Of a DNA stretch of 9,464 nt, positions 1-6,809 are shown piece by piece. The stretch comes from a bacterium (lineage in GTDB: Bacteria > JAHJDO01), in the NCBI GenBank assembly GCA_030611945.1, contig JAUWOV010000067.1, positions 1 to 9,464 on the forward strand, in the 5' to 3' direction. The first letter of the stretch is position 1. Every line of letters starts with the position of its first letter. The translations under genes were made by a program, and so were the position numbers. The notes below the pieces were generated by a model that was given only the letters and a program-made list of their open reading frames with translations, did no database searches and was not told where the DNA came from.

Positions 1-158
1 AATTCCATTCCCAGAGGACCTGTCCAGTAATTAGTTTTCCCGTTTTTTAAAGGTCCCATTGCGGCCTGAATTGTTTCCTCTTCAAAATGGGGCCATTTTG
101 GAAACGATTCTTTGCAAACAGGTTCTCCGTCGTTTATTGCAGGTTGTTCTTTACTCAT
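1..158 (-). CDS. DegT/DnrJ/EryC1/StrS-family aminotransferase, N-terminal fragment (cut by window edge)
   Basis: Only the first 52 codons are present; the gene continues off the left edge. The start is the ATG at 156-158, with AAGGAG five bases upstream. The visible protein begins MSKEQPAINDGEP and then reads FPKWPHFEEETIQAA and KNGKTNYWTG. This matches the N-terminus of PLP-dependent DegT/DnrJ/EryC1-type sugar aminotransferases: a short 'PA(I/L)xGG' lead, 'FPxWPxFxEEEI', then an 'LxxGKxNYWTG' segment. Such enzymes aminate keto-sugars for surface polysaccharides or act in related sugar pathways. The catalytic lysine lies outside the window, so activity cannot be judged. The first motif is degenerate (NDGEP instead of GGKP). 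The gene follows a broken reading frame by 15 bp and probably shares the promoter at 384-413. Family assignment is fairly secure; the substrate is unknown. Confidence 0.8.
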   Translation of the reverse strand, partial: MSKEQPAINDGEPVCKESFPKWPHFEEETIQAAMGPLKNGKTNYWTGPLGME

Positions 159-173
159 AGGTTCTCCTTGGTG

Positions 174-346
174 TTACAGTAGTTGTTTTAATGTATTTGC
201 ATACTCTCTGAGAATACTTAAATCATCAGTCCAGTAAGTCTCAAGGTAATGCCATACGATTTTATGGTGTCTAAAAAGTTACAAAGAGTATCCAAATTAG
301 TAAACAGCTCTTTGGTATGCTTATAGGTCATCAATGAGATTTTCAT
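174..346 (-). pseudogene. Remnant of a short or frameshifted gene ahead of the aminotransferase
   Basis: Two overlapping open stretches on the minus strand look like pieces of one decayed gene. Frame A starts at the ATG at 344-346 (MKISLMTYKHTKELF...) and stops at 218-220 after 42 codons. Frame B is open from 278 to the TAA at 174-176 and reads ...HYLETYWTDDLSILREYAN followed by TLKQLL. Frame B looks like a genuine amphipathic C-terminal helix, and it ends 15 bp before the aminotransferase start, the spacing of an operon neighbour. The frame-A opening 'MKISLMTY' resembles the first strand of TIM-barrel sugar-phosphate isomerases, which often sit beside DegT-type genes. A gene with a large internal deletion and a frameshift would explain both pieces. 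This is inference: neither piece is long enough for a firm family call, and frame A has no good ribosome site. Confidence 0.35.
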
Positions 347-465
347 TGCTACTATTCCATGTTTGATTTAAAATTCGATTTGTAATATATACTGAAATAG
401 GCTATTTAGTCAATTATAAATAATCAGATAGAATTCTTTTGTAGACACAGAGGAAGAGAGAGGGG
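347..465. other. Divergent intergenic region, AT-rich
   Basis: This stretch separates the minus-strand remnant/aminotransferase from the plus-strand larB operon. It holds the minus-strand promoter at 384-413. The plus-strand promoter is not clear. Candidates are TATACT at 388-393 with TTGATT at 363-368 (a long 19-bp spacer), or TATAAA at 415-420 with the weak CTGAAA at 392-397 (17-bp spacer). Either would overlap the opposing promoter. I see no convincing operator repeat and no RNA gene here. Confidence 0.4.
384..413 (-). promoter_or_regulatory. Sigma70-type promoter reading left toward the remnant and aminotransferase gene
   Basis: On the minus strand, TTGACT (408-413) and TATATT (384-389) are separated by 18 bp; each differs from consensus by one base. 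Transcription would start near 377 and give a leader of about 30 bases before the remnant ATG at 346. The site is in the AT-rich divergent region between the left-going and right-going genes. Confidence 0.5.
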
Positions 466-474
466 GTGGTAAAA

Positions 475-582
475 GTGGCACATGAAAAAGACAAAGGACA
501 AAAAAAAGATAAGAAAGAAGCGAAGCTCTCATTAAAAGAAAAGAGAAAGCAGAAGAAGCAAAAGAAGCAGGAAAATGAATAA
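475..582 (+). CDS. Very small lysine-rich hypothetical protein (35 aa)
   Basis: A GTG at 475 opens a 35-codon frame, MAHEKDKGQKKDKKEAKLSL and onward, ending at the TAA at 580-582. More than a third of its residues are lysine, the rest mostly Glu, Gln and Asp; there is no membrane segment and no cysteine. A purine-rich site with GGGGG at 462-466 lies eight bases before the GTG. A second in-frame GTG at 466 is possible. The frame overlaps the larB start at 575 by eight bases, as expected for translational coupling. A 'MAHEKDKG' opening followed by a 'LKEKRxxKK' tail recalls short basic hypothetical proteins I have seen in other bacteria, but I cannot name a family. The composition suggests a soluble, perhaps nucleic-acid-associated, disordered peptide. 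It could also be a purine-rich leader without a protein product. Confidence 0.5.
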   Translation: MAHEKDKGQKKDKKEAKLSLKEKRKQKKQKKQENE

Positions 583-1264
583 GGAATTTACGGAGAAACT
601 TTGTAATCTTTCGTATCATGAACTTGGTTTTGCTAAAGTGGATACCAATAGAGATCTTCGCACTGGAACTGACGAGGTTATTTTATGCAAGGGGAAAACT
701 GTCTCTCAGATAGTAAAAATTGCGCAAGTTATTTTGAAGAGTAATAATAGACTCCTTGCTACAAAGGCGAATCTCAAAATTTTTAAAGCAGTAAAATCAA
801 AATGGGATAAAGCTGTATTTCATGAGAAAGCCTCTGTAATTACGGTCAATAGATTTCCTAAGAAAAAGACAAATAAGAATATTCTTATTCTTACTGCCGG
901 CACTGCTGATATCCCTGTTGCAGAGGAAGCCTCAGTTACCGCAGAATTTCTTGGAAACAGTGTTAAGAAGATCTATGACGTTGGTGTTGCAGGGATACAC
1001 AGACTGTTTAAGAATCTAGGGGGAATTCAGTCTGCAAACGTTATTATTGTAGCTGCCGGAATGGAGGGAGCTCTTGCCAGCGTTGTAGGCGGCATTACTC
1101 CAAAACCTGTTATTGGTGTGCCGACGAGCGTTGGATATGGCGCTAGTTTTTCAGGTATTGCGCCTCTTCTTACAATGCTCAATAGCTGCGCTGAAGGGGT
1201 TGTAGTTGTAAATATAGATAACGGATTTGGCGCTGGTTATTTTGCAAGTCTTATAAATAAATGA
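575..1264 (+). CDS. larB: LarB: pyridinium-3,5-biscarboxylic acid mononucleotide synthase (nickel-pincer cofactor biosynthesis)
   Basis: LarB carboxylates the pyridine ring of nicotinic acid adenine dinucleotide and hydrolyses the product, the first step toward the nickel-pincer nucleotide used by lactate racemase LarA and its relatives. The 229 aa are near the usual length. The N-terminus has the LarB signature ELGFAKVDTNRDLRTG (about 16-31). The C-terminal half is the PurE-like carboxylase fold, with TAGTADIPVAEEA (107-119), GMEGALASVVGG (162-173) and GVPTSVGYGA (181-190). LNSCAEG then VVNIDNGFGAGY hold Cys205, matching the cysteine known to bind the pyridine ring in characterised LarB, so the enzyme looks intact. 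The start overlaps the upstream small ORF by eight bases, and the stop overlaps an ATG at 1261. No larC, larE or larA is visible, so the rest of the pathway must be elsewhere if the cofactor is made. Confidence 0.93.
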   Translation: MNKEFTEKLCNLSYHELGFAKVDTNRDLRTGTDEVILCKGKTVSQIVKIAQVILKSNNRLLATKANLKIFKAVKSKWDKAVFHEKASVITVNRFPKKKTNKNILILTAGTADIPVAEEASVTAEFLGNSVKKIYDVGVAGIHRLFKNLGGIQSANVIIVAAGMEGALASVVGGITPKPVIGVPTSVGYGASFSGIAPLLTMLNSCAEGVVVVNIDNGFGAGYFASLINK

Positions 1265-1268
1265 GGAG
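1263..1268 (+). promoter_or_regulatory. Ribosome binding site that sets the isomerase start at 1276
   Basis: GAGGAG lies over the larB stop codon, seven bases before the ATG at 1276. The upstream in-frame ATG at 1261 overlaps the larB stop but would place this site inside the gene, and it adds only five non-conserved residues (MRSFR). The family start MGKRKVGVFVDN follows the 1276 ATG. Confidence 0.75.
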
Positions 1269-1275
1269 TTTTAGA

Positions 1276-2067
1276 ATGGGTAAAAGAAAGGTTGGTGTAT
1301 TCGTTGATAACTTAAAGCTTGGGGTATGGAACGGCATAAAAAAAGCAAAGGAGATTGGAGCAGATGGGTGTCAGTTTTATGTAACAAAGGGAGAGCTTTA
1401 TCCTGACAATTTTTCAAAAGAAAAAAGAGGCGAACTCAAGAAATTTGTAAGTGAACTGGGATTAGAAATCACAGCGCTTTGCGCGGATTTTGACTGGGTC
1501 AAAGGATTTACAAATGCTGAGTTCAACAAGGTCAATATCCCCAGGATTAAAAAATGTATTGATTTAGCCTGCGATTTGAACACAAAGGTTGTAACAATGC
1601 ATATAGGCAAGTTTCCGCAGGATGAGAGCCATCCAATTTATCAAGAGACACTCAGAACAACTGTTGAGCTTGGAAGATACGCTGAAGAGAGAGGTATTAT
1701 ACTAGCAACTGAAACAGGACCTGAAGACCCAAAAGAACTTAAAGTATTTCTGGATAAGGTTTCAAGTAAGGGAATTGGTGTGAATTATGATCCTGCAAAT
1801 CTTGTAATGTGCGGTCCGTTTGATCACATAGGAGGAGTCAAAATCCTTAAAGATTATATCTGCCACACCCATGCAAAGGATGGTGTGTGTCTCGGAGCAG
1901 ATAAATACACAGAGCTTCCTCTTGGTGAAGGCGGAGTTGTTTTTGAATATTATCTCAAGGCTCTTGATGAGATAGGATATGACGGATATCTTACAATTGA
2001 GAGAGAATCTGGAGACAATCGCATAGAAGATGTCAAAAGAGCTGTGGAATTTTTAAGAACTTTCTGA
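1276..2067 (+). CDS. TIM-barrel sugar-phosphate isomerase/epimerase (AP-endonuclease 2-like family)
   Basis: The 263-aa protein is a full-length member of the xylose isomerase-like TIM-barrel family, which interconverts keto-sugars or their phosphates at a divalent metal. The barrel opens with KVGVFVDNL. The metal-site residues stand in the usual order: Glu146 in ATETGPEDP, Asp172 in NYDPANLVM, His197 and His199 in ICHTHAKDG, and Glu242 in YLTIERESG. The closing helix is DVKRAVEFLRTF. The start at 1276 is chosen for its GAGGAG site; a longer form from 1261 is possible. It directly follows larB in one transcription unit. On the other strand its last 15 bp overlap the end of a ROK kinase gene, and an MFS transporter lies beyond, so a shared sugar route is plausible. 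The substrate cannot be read from sequence. Other members of this fold are inosose dehydratases or endonuclease IV; length and motifs favour an isomerase/epimerase. Confidence 0.85.
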   Translation: MGKRKVGVFVDNLKLGVWNGIKKAKEIGADGCQFYVTKGELYPDNFSKEKRGELKKFVSELGLEITALCADFDWVKGFTNAEFNKVNIPRIKKCIDLACDLNTKVVTMHIGKFPQDESHPIYQETLRTTVELGRYAEERGIILATETGPEDPKELKVFLDKVSSKGIGVNYDPANLVMCGPFDHIGGVKILKDYICHTHAKDGVCLGADKYTELPLGEGGVVFEYYLKALDEIGYDGYLTIERESGDNRIEDVKRAVEFLRTF

Positions 2068-3030
2068 CCTGCTGATACTATCCTTTGCCAGCATTGCTGA
2101 GCCTATTATGCCAGATTCCTCGCCAAGCTGGGCGCTGACAATTCTGGTTTTTTCTGCGAGAAACTGGAAAACTCGTTCTTTGAACATATCTCTAAGCGGG
2201 TCAAAGAGATATTTACCAGCATTAGCTATTCCGCCGCCAATTATTATTAGTTCGGGATTTAGAACGTTTATAATACCAGCAAGCGCAGTTGCCAGATATT
2301 GGGCGGTTTCTCTCCATATTTCAATTGCAAGCATGTCGCCCTTTTCTGCAGCTTCGTAAACAATCTTGGGTGTTATTTTCTCCAAATCTTCTGCAACTAG
2401 TTTTGGAATTATGCTTTCTTTTTTCTGTGTGAGTTTTTCAATGGTTCTTTTTATGATTCTATCTCTGCCGATATAGCTTTCAAGGCATGCTCTTCCGCCG
2501 CATATGCATTTCGGACCATCAACATTTACCGGTATGTGTCCGATCTCTCCTGCGCTAAGTGAGCTTCCACGATAGATTTTCCCATCTATTATTATCCCTC
2601 CGCCAACACCTGTACCTAGAGTCAGACATACGATATTCATTGCATCTTTCCCTGCGCCGCATTTCAATTCGCCATATGCCATGACATTGACATCATTATC
2701 AACAGATGTTGGAATATCCAGAGCGGATTCAACATATTCCTTCATATGCACATTCTCAAATCCCTTAATGTTTGTTAATCCGCGTATTATTCCCTTTTCA
2801 CTATCTACAAGACCTGGAGTTCCTATGCCAATACCTATGATTTCTGATTTGTTTTTTTCTGTCCCGCCCATAATGTTCTTGATGCTATTAACAATTTGCT
2901 TTAATACAATATCCTTGCCGCCTCGGGTATCTACTACAATCTTTTTTAAGATTTTGCCATCCATGTTTACGAGACCTGTCTTTAAATTTGTTCCTCCAAT
3001 GTCTACGCCAATTAAAAAAGATTTATTCAT
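2053..3030 (-). CDS. ROK-family sugar kinase (glucokinase-like)
   Basis: This 325-aa protein phosphorylates a hexose, probably glucose or a related sugar, with ATP in the cytoplasm. The phosphate-1 loop is DIGGTNLKTG (10-19). DNDVNVMAYGE (111-121) carries the catalytic base, Asp113 by family alignment. LGTGVGGGII (138-147) is the phosphate-2 loop. The ROK zinc signature is complete: His165 in AGEIGHIPV, then CICGGRACLE with Cys175, Cys177 and Cys182. IIIGGGIANAG is the adenosine motif. No N-terminal helix-turn-helix is present, so this is a kinase and not a ROK repressor. AGGGGGT lies just before the ATG, which overlaps the MFS stop as ATGA, so the two are co-translated. The 3' end overlaps the isomerase gene by 15 bp tail to tail. 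Glucokinase is the most likely activity, but N-acetylmannosamine or fructose kinases share these motifs. Confidence 0.9.
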   Translation of the reverse strand: MNKSFLIGVDIGGTNLKTGLVNMDGKILKKIVVDTRGGKDIVLKQIVNSIKNIMGGTEKNKSEIIGIGIGTPGLVDSEKGIIRGLTNIKGFENVHMKEYVESALDIPTSVDNDVNVMAYGELKCGAGKDAMNIVCLTLGTGVGGGIIIDGKIYRGSSLSAGEIGHIPVNVDGPKCICGGRACLESYIGRDRIIKRTIEKLTQKKESIIPKLVAEDLEKITPKIVYEAAEKGDMLAIEIWRETAQYLATALAGIINVLNPELIIIGGGIANAGKYLFDPLRDMFKERVFQFLAEKTRIVSAQLGEESGIIGSAMLAKDSISRSESS

Positions 3031-4181
3031 AATACCCCCTGTGTTTTGTATCTAAAGCGAATAGCAAACTGTATAATAATGCAAATAATCATAAAAATTA
3101 TGCATGTGAAGTATGCTCCTGATGCAGAAAATATTTTTGCTGTAATTCCGCCCATAAGTGTTCCCAGCAAAACTCCGCTCCATACAATTGCTTCATGAAA
3201 ACCTGTCTTTTCCATTTTTTCGCTACGCGCTTGTGAACTATAGAATAAACTTGAAGAATATAAAAAGCCAACAGTTATTCCTAGCAGGGCGAAAGCCAAT
3301 GTGTACCAGATAACATTACAGGAGAAAATAAGTATTATAAGTCCTGATATTAGTATAAGTTCAGAAGAAAGCAAATGTGAGAATGAGTACTGCCATCTAT
3401 GATTTGATCTGAGAATGAAAAATATTACAACCTGAAATATACCCAAGACTGCTCTGAGGGAACCTATGATCAATGGAGACATGCCTGCGTCTATAGCAAA
3501 TTTCGGAAAAAGCCAGACTATAATTCCCATAGAAAAGAATGCAGCAAATACACCTATCCATGCAAGTATCAGAAAGAATTTGGACTGTGGTGGATTGTTC
3601 TTATTCTGCTTATTTTGAATAATGCATCCTATTATTGGGTCAGTTAATTTATTATGGATATGTCTGGCTACAAGATATGCTCCTATAAAACTCATTATCA
3701 GGTTAAGAATAAATAACATCTTAATATTTATGCAAGAAATGATGAGCCCGCTCACAAAACATCCTATAACTCCGGCAGAACTCCATCCAATACTAAATCC
3801 CTGAAGATTATGAGTCGTCTGGGCAGGATCTAATTTAATAGTTATATGAGATTGATATGTGGGCCAGAACATTGACAGAACTATACCCATTAATCCGCAC
3901 AATACAATGATAGTGGGAACGTTATTAAATAACAGAAATCCAAGTATTATAAAAGGATATATAATGGATACAGACAGAATAGCTGTTCTTTTGTTGATGC
4001 GATTGGACAGAAAACTCTGAATAATACATAGTGGCGCGTAGAAGATTGAGAATACACTTCCTGCCAGACCAAGAATAAACGGATTGCTGACGCCTAAATC
4101 AATTATGCGAAGCGGGATCGCAATAAAGAGGCTTGTGCCGATAAAACCATATATAAAAGGAATTATAAATATATTTACCAT
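3027..4181 (-). CDS. MFS transporter, probably for a sugar or related solute
   Basis: This is a hydrophobic inner-membrane protein of 384 aa with about twelve predicted helices in two six-helix halves. They are split by a polar loop around residues 184-212 (QNKQNKNNPPQSK). After helix 2 the loop FLSNRINKRTAIL (57-69) is a worn form of MFS motif A. Near the C-terminus, SSQARSEKMEKTGFHEAIVW and GVLLGTLMGG resemble a segment seen in uncharacterised MFS_1 proteins. The start at 4181 is preferred over the in-frame GTG at 4220. The ATG has an AAGAGAAAG site and begins right before helix 1, while the GTG lies between the -35 and -10 boxes of a good promoter. The stop overlaps the ROK kinase start (ATGA). 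Co-translation with a sugar kinase suggests import of the kinase substrate, but the solute and direction are inferred. A tyrS gene lies 96 bp upstream. Confidence 0.85.
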   Translation of the reverse strand: MVNIFIIPFIYGFIGTSLFIAIPLRIIDLGVSNPFILGLAGSVFSIFYAPLCIIQSFLSNRINKRTAILSVSIIYPFIILGFLLFNNVPTIIVLCGLMGIVLSMFWPTYQSHITIKLDPAQTTHNLQGFSIGWSSAGVIGCFVSGLIISCINIKMLFILNLIMSFIGAYLVARHIHNKLTDPIIGCIIQNKQNKNNPPQSKFFLILAWIGVFAAFFSMGIIVWLFPKFAIDAGMSPLIIGSLRAVLGIFQVVIFFILRSNHRWQYSFSHLLSSELILISGLIILIFSCNVIWYTLAFALLGITVGFLYSSSLFYSSQARSEKMEKTGFHEAIVWSGVLLGTLMGGITAKIFSASGAYFTCIIFMIICIIIQFAIRFRYKTQGVL

Positions 4182-4199
4182 TTGAACTTTCTCTTGGCT

Positions 4200-4228
4200 A
4201 GTATGCCAACTACAGCACACAGTGTCAA
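4200..4228 (-). promoter_or_regulatory. Internal sigma70-type promoter for the MFS-ROK pair
   Basis: On the minus strand a perfect -35 TTGACA (4223-4228) is followed after 17 bp by CATACT (4200-4205), which matches the -10 consensus at four of six positions. Transcription would begin near 4193 and leave a leader of about 12 bases with a purine-rich AAGAGAAAG before the ATG at 4181. The site splits the transporter/kinase pair from the tyrS run upstream. Confidence 0.55.
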
Positions 4229-4277
4229 GAAAATCTGTTGTTTTAGAAATGACAACAAAAAATTGAATAGATTTAGC

Positions 4278-5483
4278 TCATCTGGCCAATATATTTGGTT
4301 TTATTTTTACAAACTTTCTCTTTCCTGCCTTTAGCAGGAACTCTTTTTTTATCTGTATATCAAGAGTTTCGTCTACAACTTTATTGCCGTCAATACATAC
4401 ACCTCCGCCTCTTATAAGCCTTCTTGCCTCACCGCTTGTTTTAGCCATCTTTGTATCAATCAGCAACTTAACTATCCATATTTTGCCGCTGTTAATCTGT
4501 AATTCTTCTGTCTCTTCAGGGCGTTCTCTTCTACTGCATACTTTCATAAAGTATTCCTCAGCCTCTTTTATTTCTTTCTCATCATGAAAAGTTTTCAGTA
4601 TTTCTCTTGCCAAATGTTTTTTAACATCCATAGGATTCTTTTTACTATTAGCTAACGCACTTTTAATTTCATCAAGCTTCGCAACAGATATATCAGTAGC
4701 TAATTCAAAATAATTCATTATCAGATCATCTCTTATAGACATTATTTTTCCGTACTTTTCCTTTGGAGAGTCATAAACAGCTATATAATTATTAAGGCTC
4801 TTACTCATTTTATTTATGCCGTCAGTGCCTATAAGGATTGGGAACAATATGGCTGCCTGAGGTTCCTGAGAATATTTCCTTTGCATTTCTCTTCCCAGCA
4901 ATATATTGAATTTTTGCTCCGTAGCGCCTAATTCAATATCAGCTTTAACCATGACAGAGTCATAAGCCTGAAATATCGGATAAAGAAGTTCATGTATGGA
5001 CAAAGGCTGTCCTTTTTCATATCGCATCCTAAATGTCTCGTGCGTCATTATCTGAGCGACTGTGAACTTACCAAGAAGCTTTATTAAATTCGCAATCTCC
5101 ATCTTTTCAAACCACTCGCTTTGCCAATGAACTTCTGTTTTTCTTTTATCAAGCACAGTATATAGCTGGGACATATATTCAGCTGCATTATTTATAACTT
5201 GTTCTTTTGTTAAAGAAGGCCTGGAACGATCCAGTCCCGTAGGATCGCCAATTTGAGCGGTATAATCTCCTATTATTACTACTCCGATGTGTCCCATATT
5301 TTGCATTTGTCTCATCTTTTTAACAGGAACCATATGTCCTATGTGAATATTTGCTGTAGTAGGATCTATCCCATATTTCACTCGCAGAGGTCTTTTAAGA
5401 GCCAATTTTTTATTAAGCCCCTCCTCTGATATGATCTCCGTTACACCCTTTTTTATTTCATCCAGCGCATTATTGTTTTTCAT
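4278..5483 (-). CDS. tyrS: Tyrosyl-tRNA synthetase
   Basis: This class I synthetase charges tRNA-Tyr. The 401 aa match the bacterial TyrRS subtype whose Rossmann domain begins VKYGIDPTTANIHIGH. HIGH is at residues 47-50 and the second signature, GINKMSKSLNN, has KMSKS at 225-229. The tyrosine pocket and dimer region are seen as YPIFQAYDSVMVKADIELG followed by ATEQKFN; most relatives have TDQ where this protein has TEQ, a mild change. GDYTAQIGDPTG (72-83) is also typical. The C-terminus carries an S4 RNA-binding domain (about 336-398, with TSGEARRLIRGGGVCIDG). The ATG at 5481-5483 overlaps the lysA stop (ATGA), and its ribosome site is weak, so translation is probably coupled to lysA. No T-box-like leader is present, and a long leader would not fit inside the operon. 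Confidence 0.96.
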   Translation of the reverse strand: MKNNNALDEIKKGVTEIISEEGLNKKLALKRPLRVKYGIDPTTANIHIGHMVPVKKMRQMQNMGHIGVVIIGDYTAQIGDPTGLDRSRPSLTKEQVINNAAEYMSQLYTVLDKRKTEVHWQSEWFEKMEIANLIKLLGKFTVAQIMTHETFRMRYEKGQPLSIHELLYPIFQAYDSVMVKADIELGATEQKFNILLGREMQRKYSQEPQAAILFPILIGTDGINKMSKSLNNYIAVYDSPKEKYGKIMSIRDDLIMNYFELATDISVAKLDEIKSALANSKKNPMDVKKHLAREILKTFHDEKEIKEAEEYFMKVCSRRERPEETEELQINSGKIWIVKLLIDTKMAKTSGEARRLIRGGGVCIDGNKVVDETLDIQIKKEFLLKAGKRKFVKIKPNILAR

Positions 5484-6760
5484 TTTCCAGTTCCAATTCT
5501 TTTTAGTACTGCAGGAATTTTCTCATTCCTTATTAAATCAGGATATGTCTCTCGTTTTCTAATTAAGTAACATTGATCATTCTTTACTAACACCTCTGCT
5601 GATCTTGGTCTTGAATTATAATTAGATGACATACTAAACCCATAAGCTCCAGCGCTTAAAATTGCCAAGACATCATTTGATTCAACAAATGGCAGCTTTC
5701 TATCTTTTGCAAAAAAATCTCCTGATTCACACACAGGACCTACTATATCAACAACCTCCGAAGAGATCTTCCCCTCAGATTTCTGTAAAGGCAGTATATT
5801 GTGATACGCATCATATAAACTTGGTCTTACTAAATCGTTCATTGCTGCGTCAACAATAACAAATTTCTTATTTACGGACTTTTTAACAAACAGCACCTTT
5901 GTCAATAAAACTCCAGCATTTCCCGTTATAAATCTGCCGGGTTCAATAATTAATGAACAATTAAGTCCTTTCAATAATGGCTTTAAACTATTTGCAAACT
6001 CACTGGCTTTTGCAGGAGTCTCTTTATCATAAATTATTCCTAGTCCTCCTCCTATATTAAAGTAATCTATCTTTATTCCCTCACCTTTCAATTTATTTAT
6101 AAAATCTACTGCTTTTTTAATAGCTTCAACATAAGGCTGAATTGAAGTTATTTGTGACCCAATGTGGATATGAATTCCTCTAAACTCCAGATTTCTATAT
6201 TTGCCCGCTGTCTTATATATCTTAAATGCCTCATCCAAAGATATTCCAAACTTGTTTTCTTTCTTTCCTGTTGTTATATATGCATGTGTCCCGGCATCAA
6301 CATCGGGATTTATCCGCAAACCAATTTTAGGCCGCCTATTAAGCTCTCCAGCTATTTTGTTTATCAATTCAAGCTCAGCTTGAGATTCTGAATTAAATAG
6401 CAATATATTGGATAAGAGAGCAAATTTTATTTCATCCTCTGTTTTGCCAACTCCTGCATAAACTATTTTATCCGATTTAATTCCTGCTTTTATAGCGCGA
6501 TACAATTCTCCCCCTGAAACCACATCTGCGCCGCACCCTTGATCAGCAAGCAGTTTACATATTGCTATATTTGAATTTGCCTTAATAGAATAACATATTG
6601 TGTGATGGATGTAATCAAAAGCTCTATCAAGCTTAAGGTAATGATCTGTCAGAGTCTTATAACTATATACATAAGTCGGAGTTCCGAATTCTTGAGCAAT
6701 TTTCTTGAGATTTACTTTCTCACAACAAAAACTCTTCCCAATATACGAAAAATCATGCAT
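5480..6760 (-). CDS. lysA: Diaminopimelate decarboxylase
   Basis: LysA performs the last step of lysine synthesis, decarboxylating meso-diaminopimelate to L-lysine with PLP. The 426 aa are typical. The fold-type III barrel carries the PLP lysine Lys60 in CYSIKANSN, IHIHIGSQI (196-204), the glycine-rich phosphate loop NIGGGLGI (235-242) and IIEPGRFITG (271-280). The C-terminal beta domain supplies the substrate site of the partner subunit: GPVCESGDFFAKDRKLP with Cys344 and Glu345, then GAYGFSMSSNYNSRPR (371-386). All key residues are present. The ATG at 6758-6760 follows AAGAGAG at normal spacing. The gene is 49 bp after tsaD and overlaps tyrS by four bases. Its presence implies a DAP pathway and probably DAP-type peptidoglycan. 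Confidence 0.97.
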   Translation of the reverse strand: MHDFSYIGKSFCCEKVNLKKIAQEFGTPTYVYSYKTLTDHYLKLDRAFDYIHHTICYSIKANSNIAICKLLADQGCGADVVSGGELYRAIKAGIKSDKIVYAGVGKTEDEIKFALLSNILLFNSESQAELELINKIAGELNRRPKIGLRINPDVDAGTHAYITTGKKENKFGISLDEAFKIYKTAGKYRNLEFRGIHIHIGSQITSIQPYVEAIKKAVDFINKLKGEGIKIDYFNIGGGLGIIYDKETPAKASEFANSLKPLLKGLNCSLIIEPGRFITGNAGVLLTKVLFVKKSVNKKFVIVDAAMNDLVRPSLYDAYHNILPLQKSEGKISSEVVDIVGPVCESGDFFAKDRKLPFVESNDVLAILSAGAYGFSMSSNYNSRPRSAEVLVKNDQCYLIRKRETYPDLIRNEKIPAVLKRIGTGK

Positions 6761-6809
6761 AAAAAACTCTCTTGTATTATTAATGCCTTTTTAGTATATC
6801 AACTACCAT

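Noticed and set aside
482-535. ATG-started 17-codon frame inside the lysine-rich ORF
   Set aside because: Very short, no conserved neighbour spacing, and it ends well before larB; the GTG frame at 475 fits coupling better.
410-619. 69-codon minus-strand frame rich in Phe, Leu and Ser
   Set aside because: It is the complement of the purine-rich small ORF and the larB start; its hydrophobic look comes from reading Lys/Glu codons backwards.
2681-3055. 124-codon open frame on the plus strand
   Set aside because: It is fully antisense to the ROK kinase, whose motifs are intact; the translation has no family features and no ribosome site. The same holds for the antisense frames at 6602-6994, 8484-8849 and 2108-2359.
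4236-4257. Inverted repeat TGTTGT/ACAACA after tyrS as a possible terminator
   Set aside because: The stem is only six base pairs, AT-rich, with a 10-base loop and no clean T-run; it is too weak to call.
6761-6809. Possible separate promoter for lysA (TTGATA with a -10-like TAATAC)
   Set aside because: The -10 matches only three of six positions, and the gap is short and within a same-direction run.
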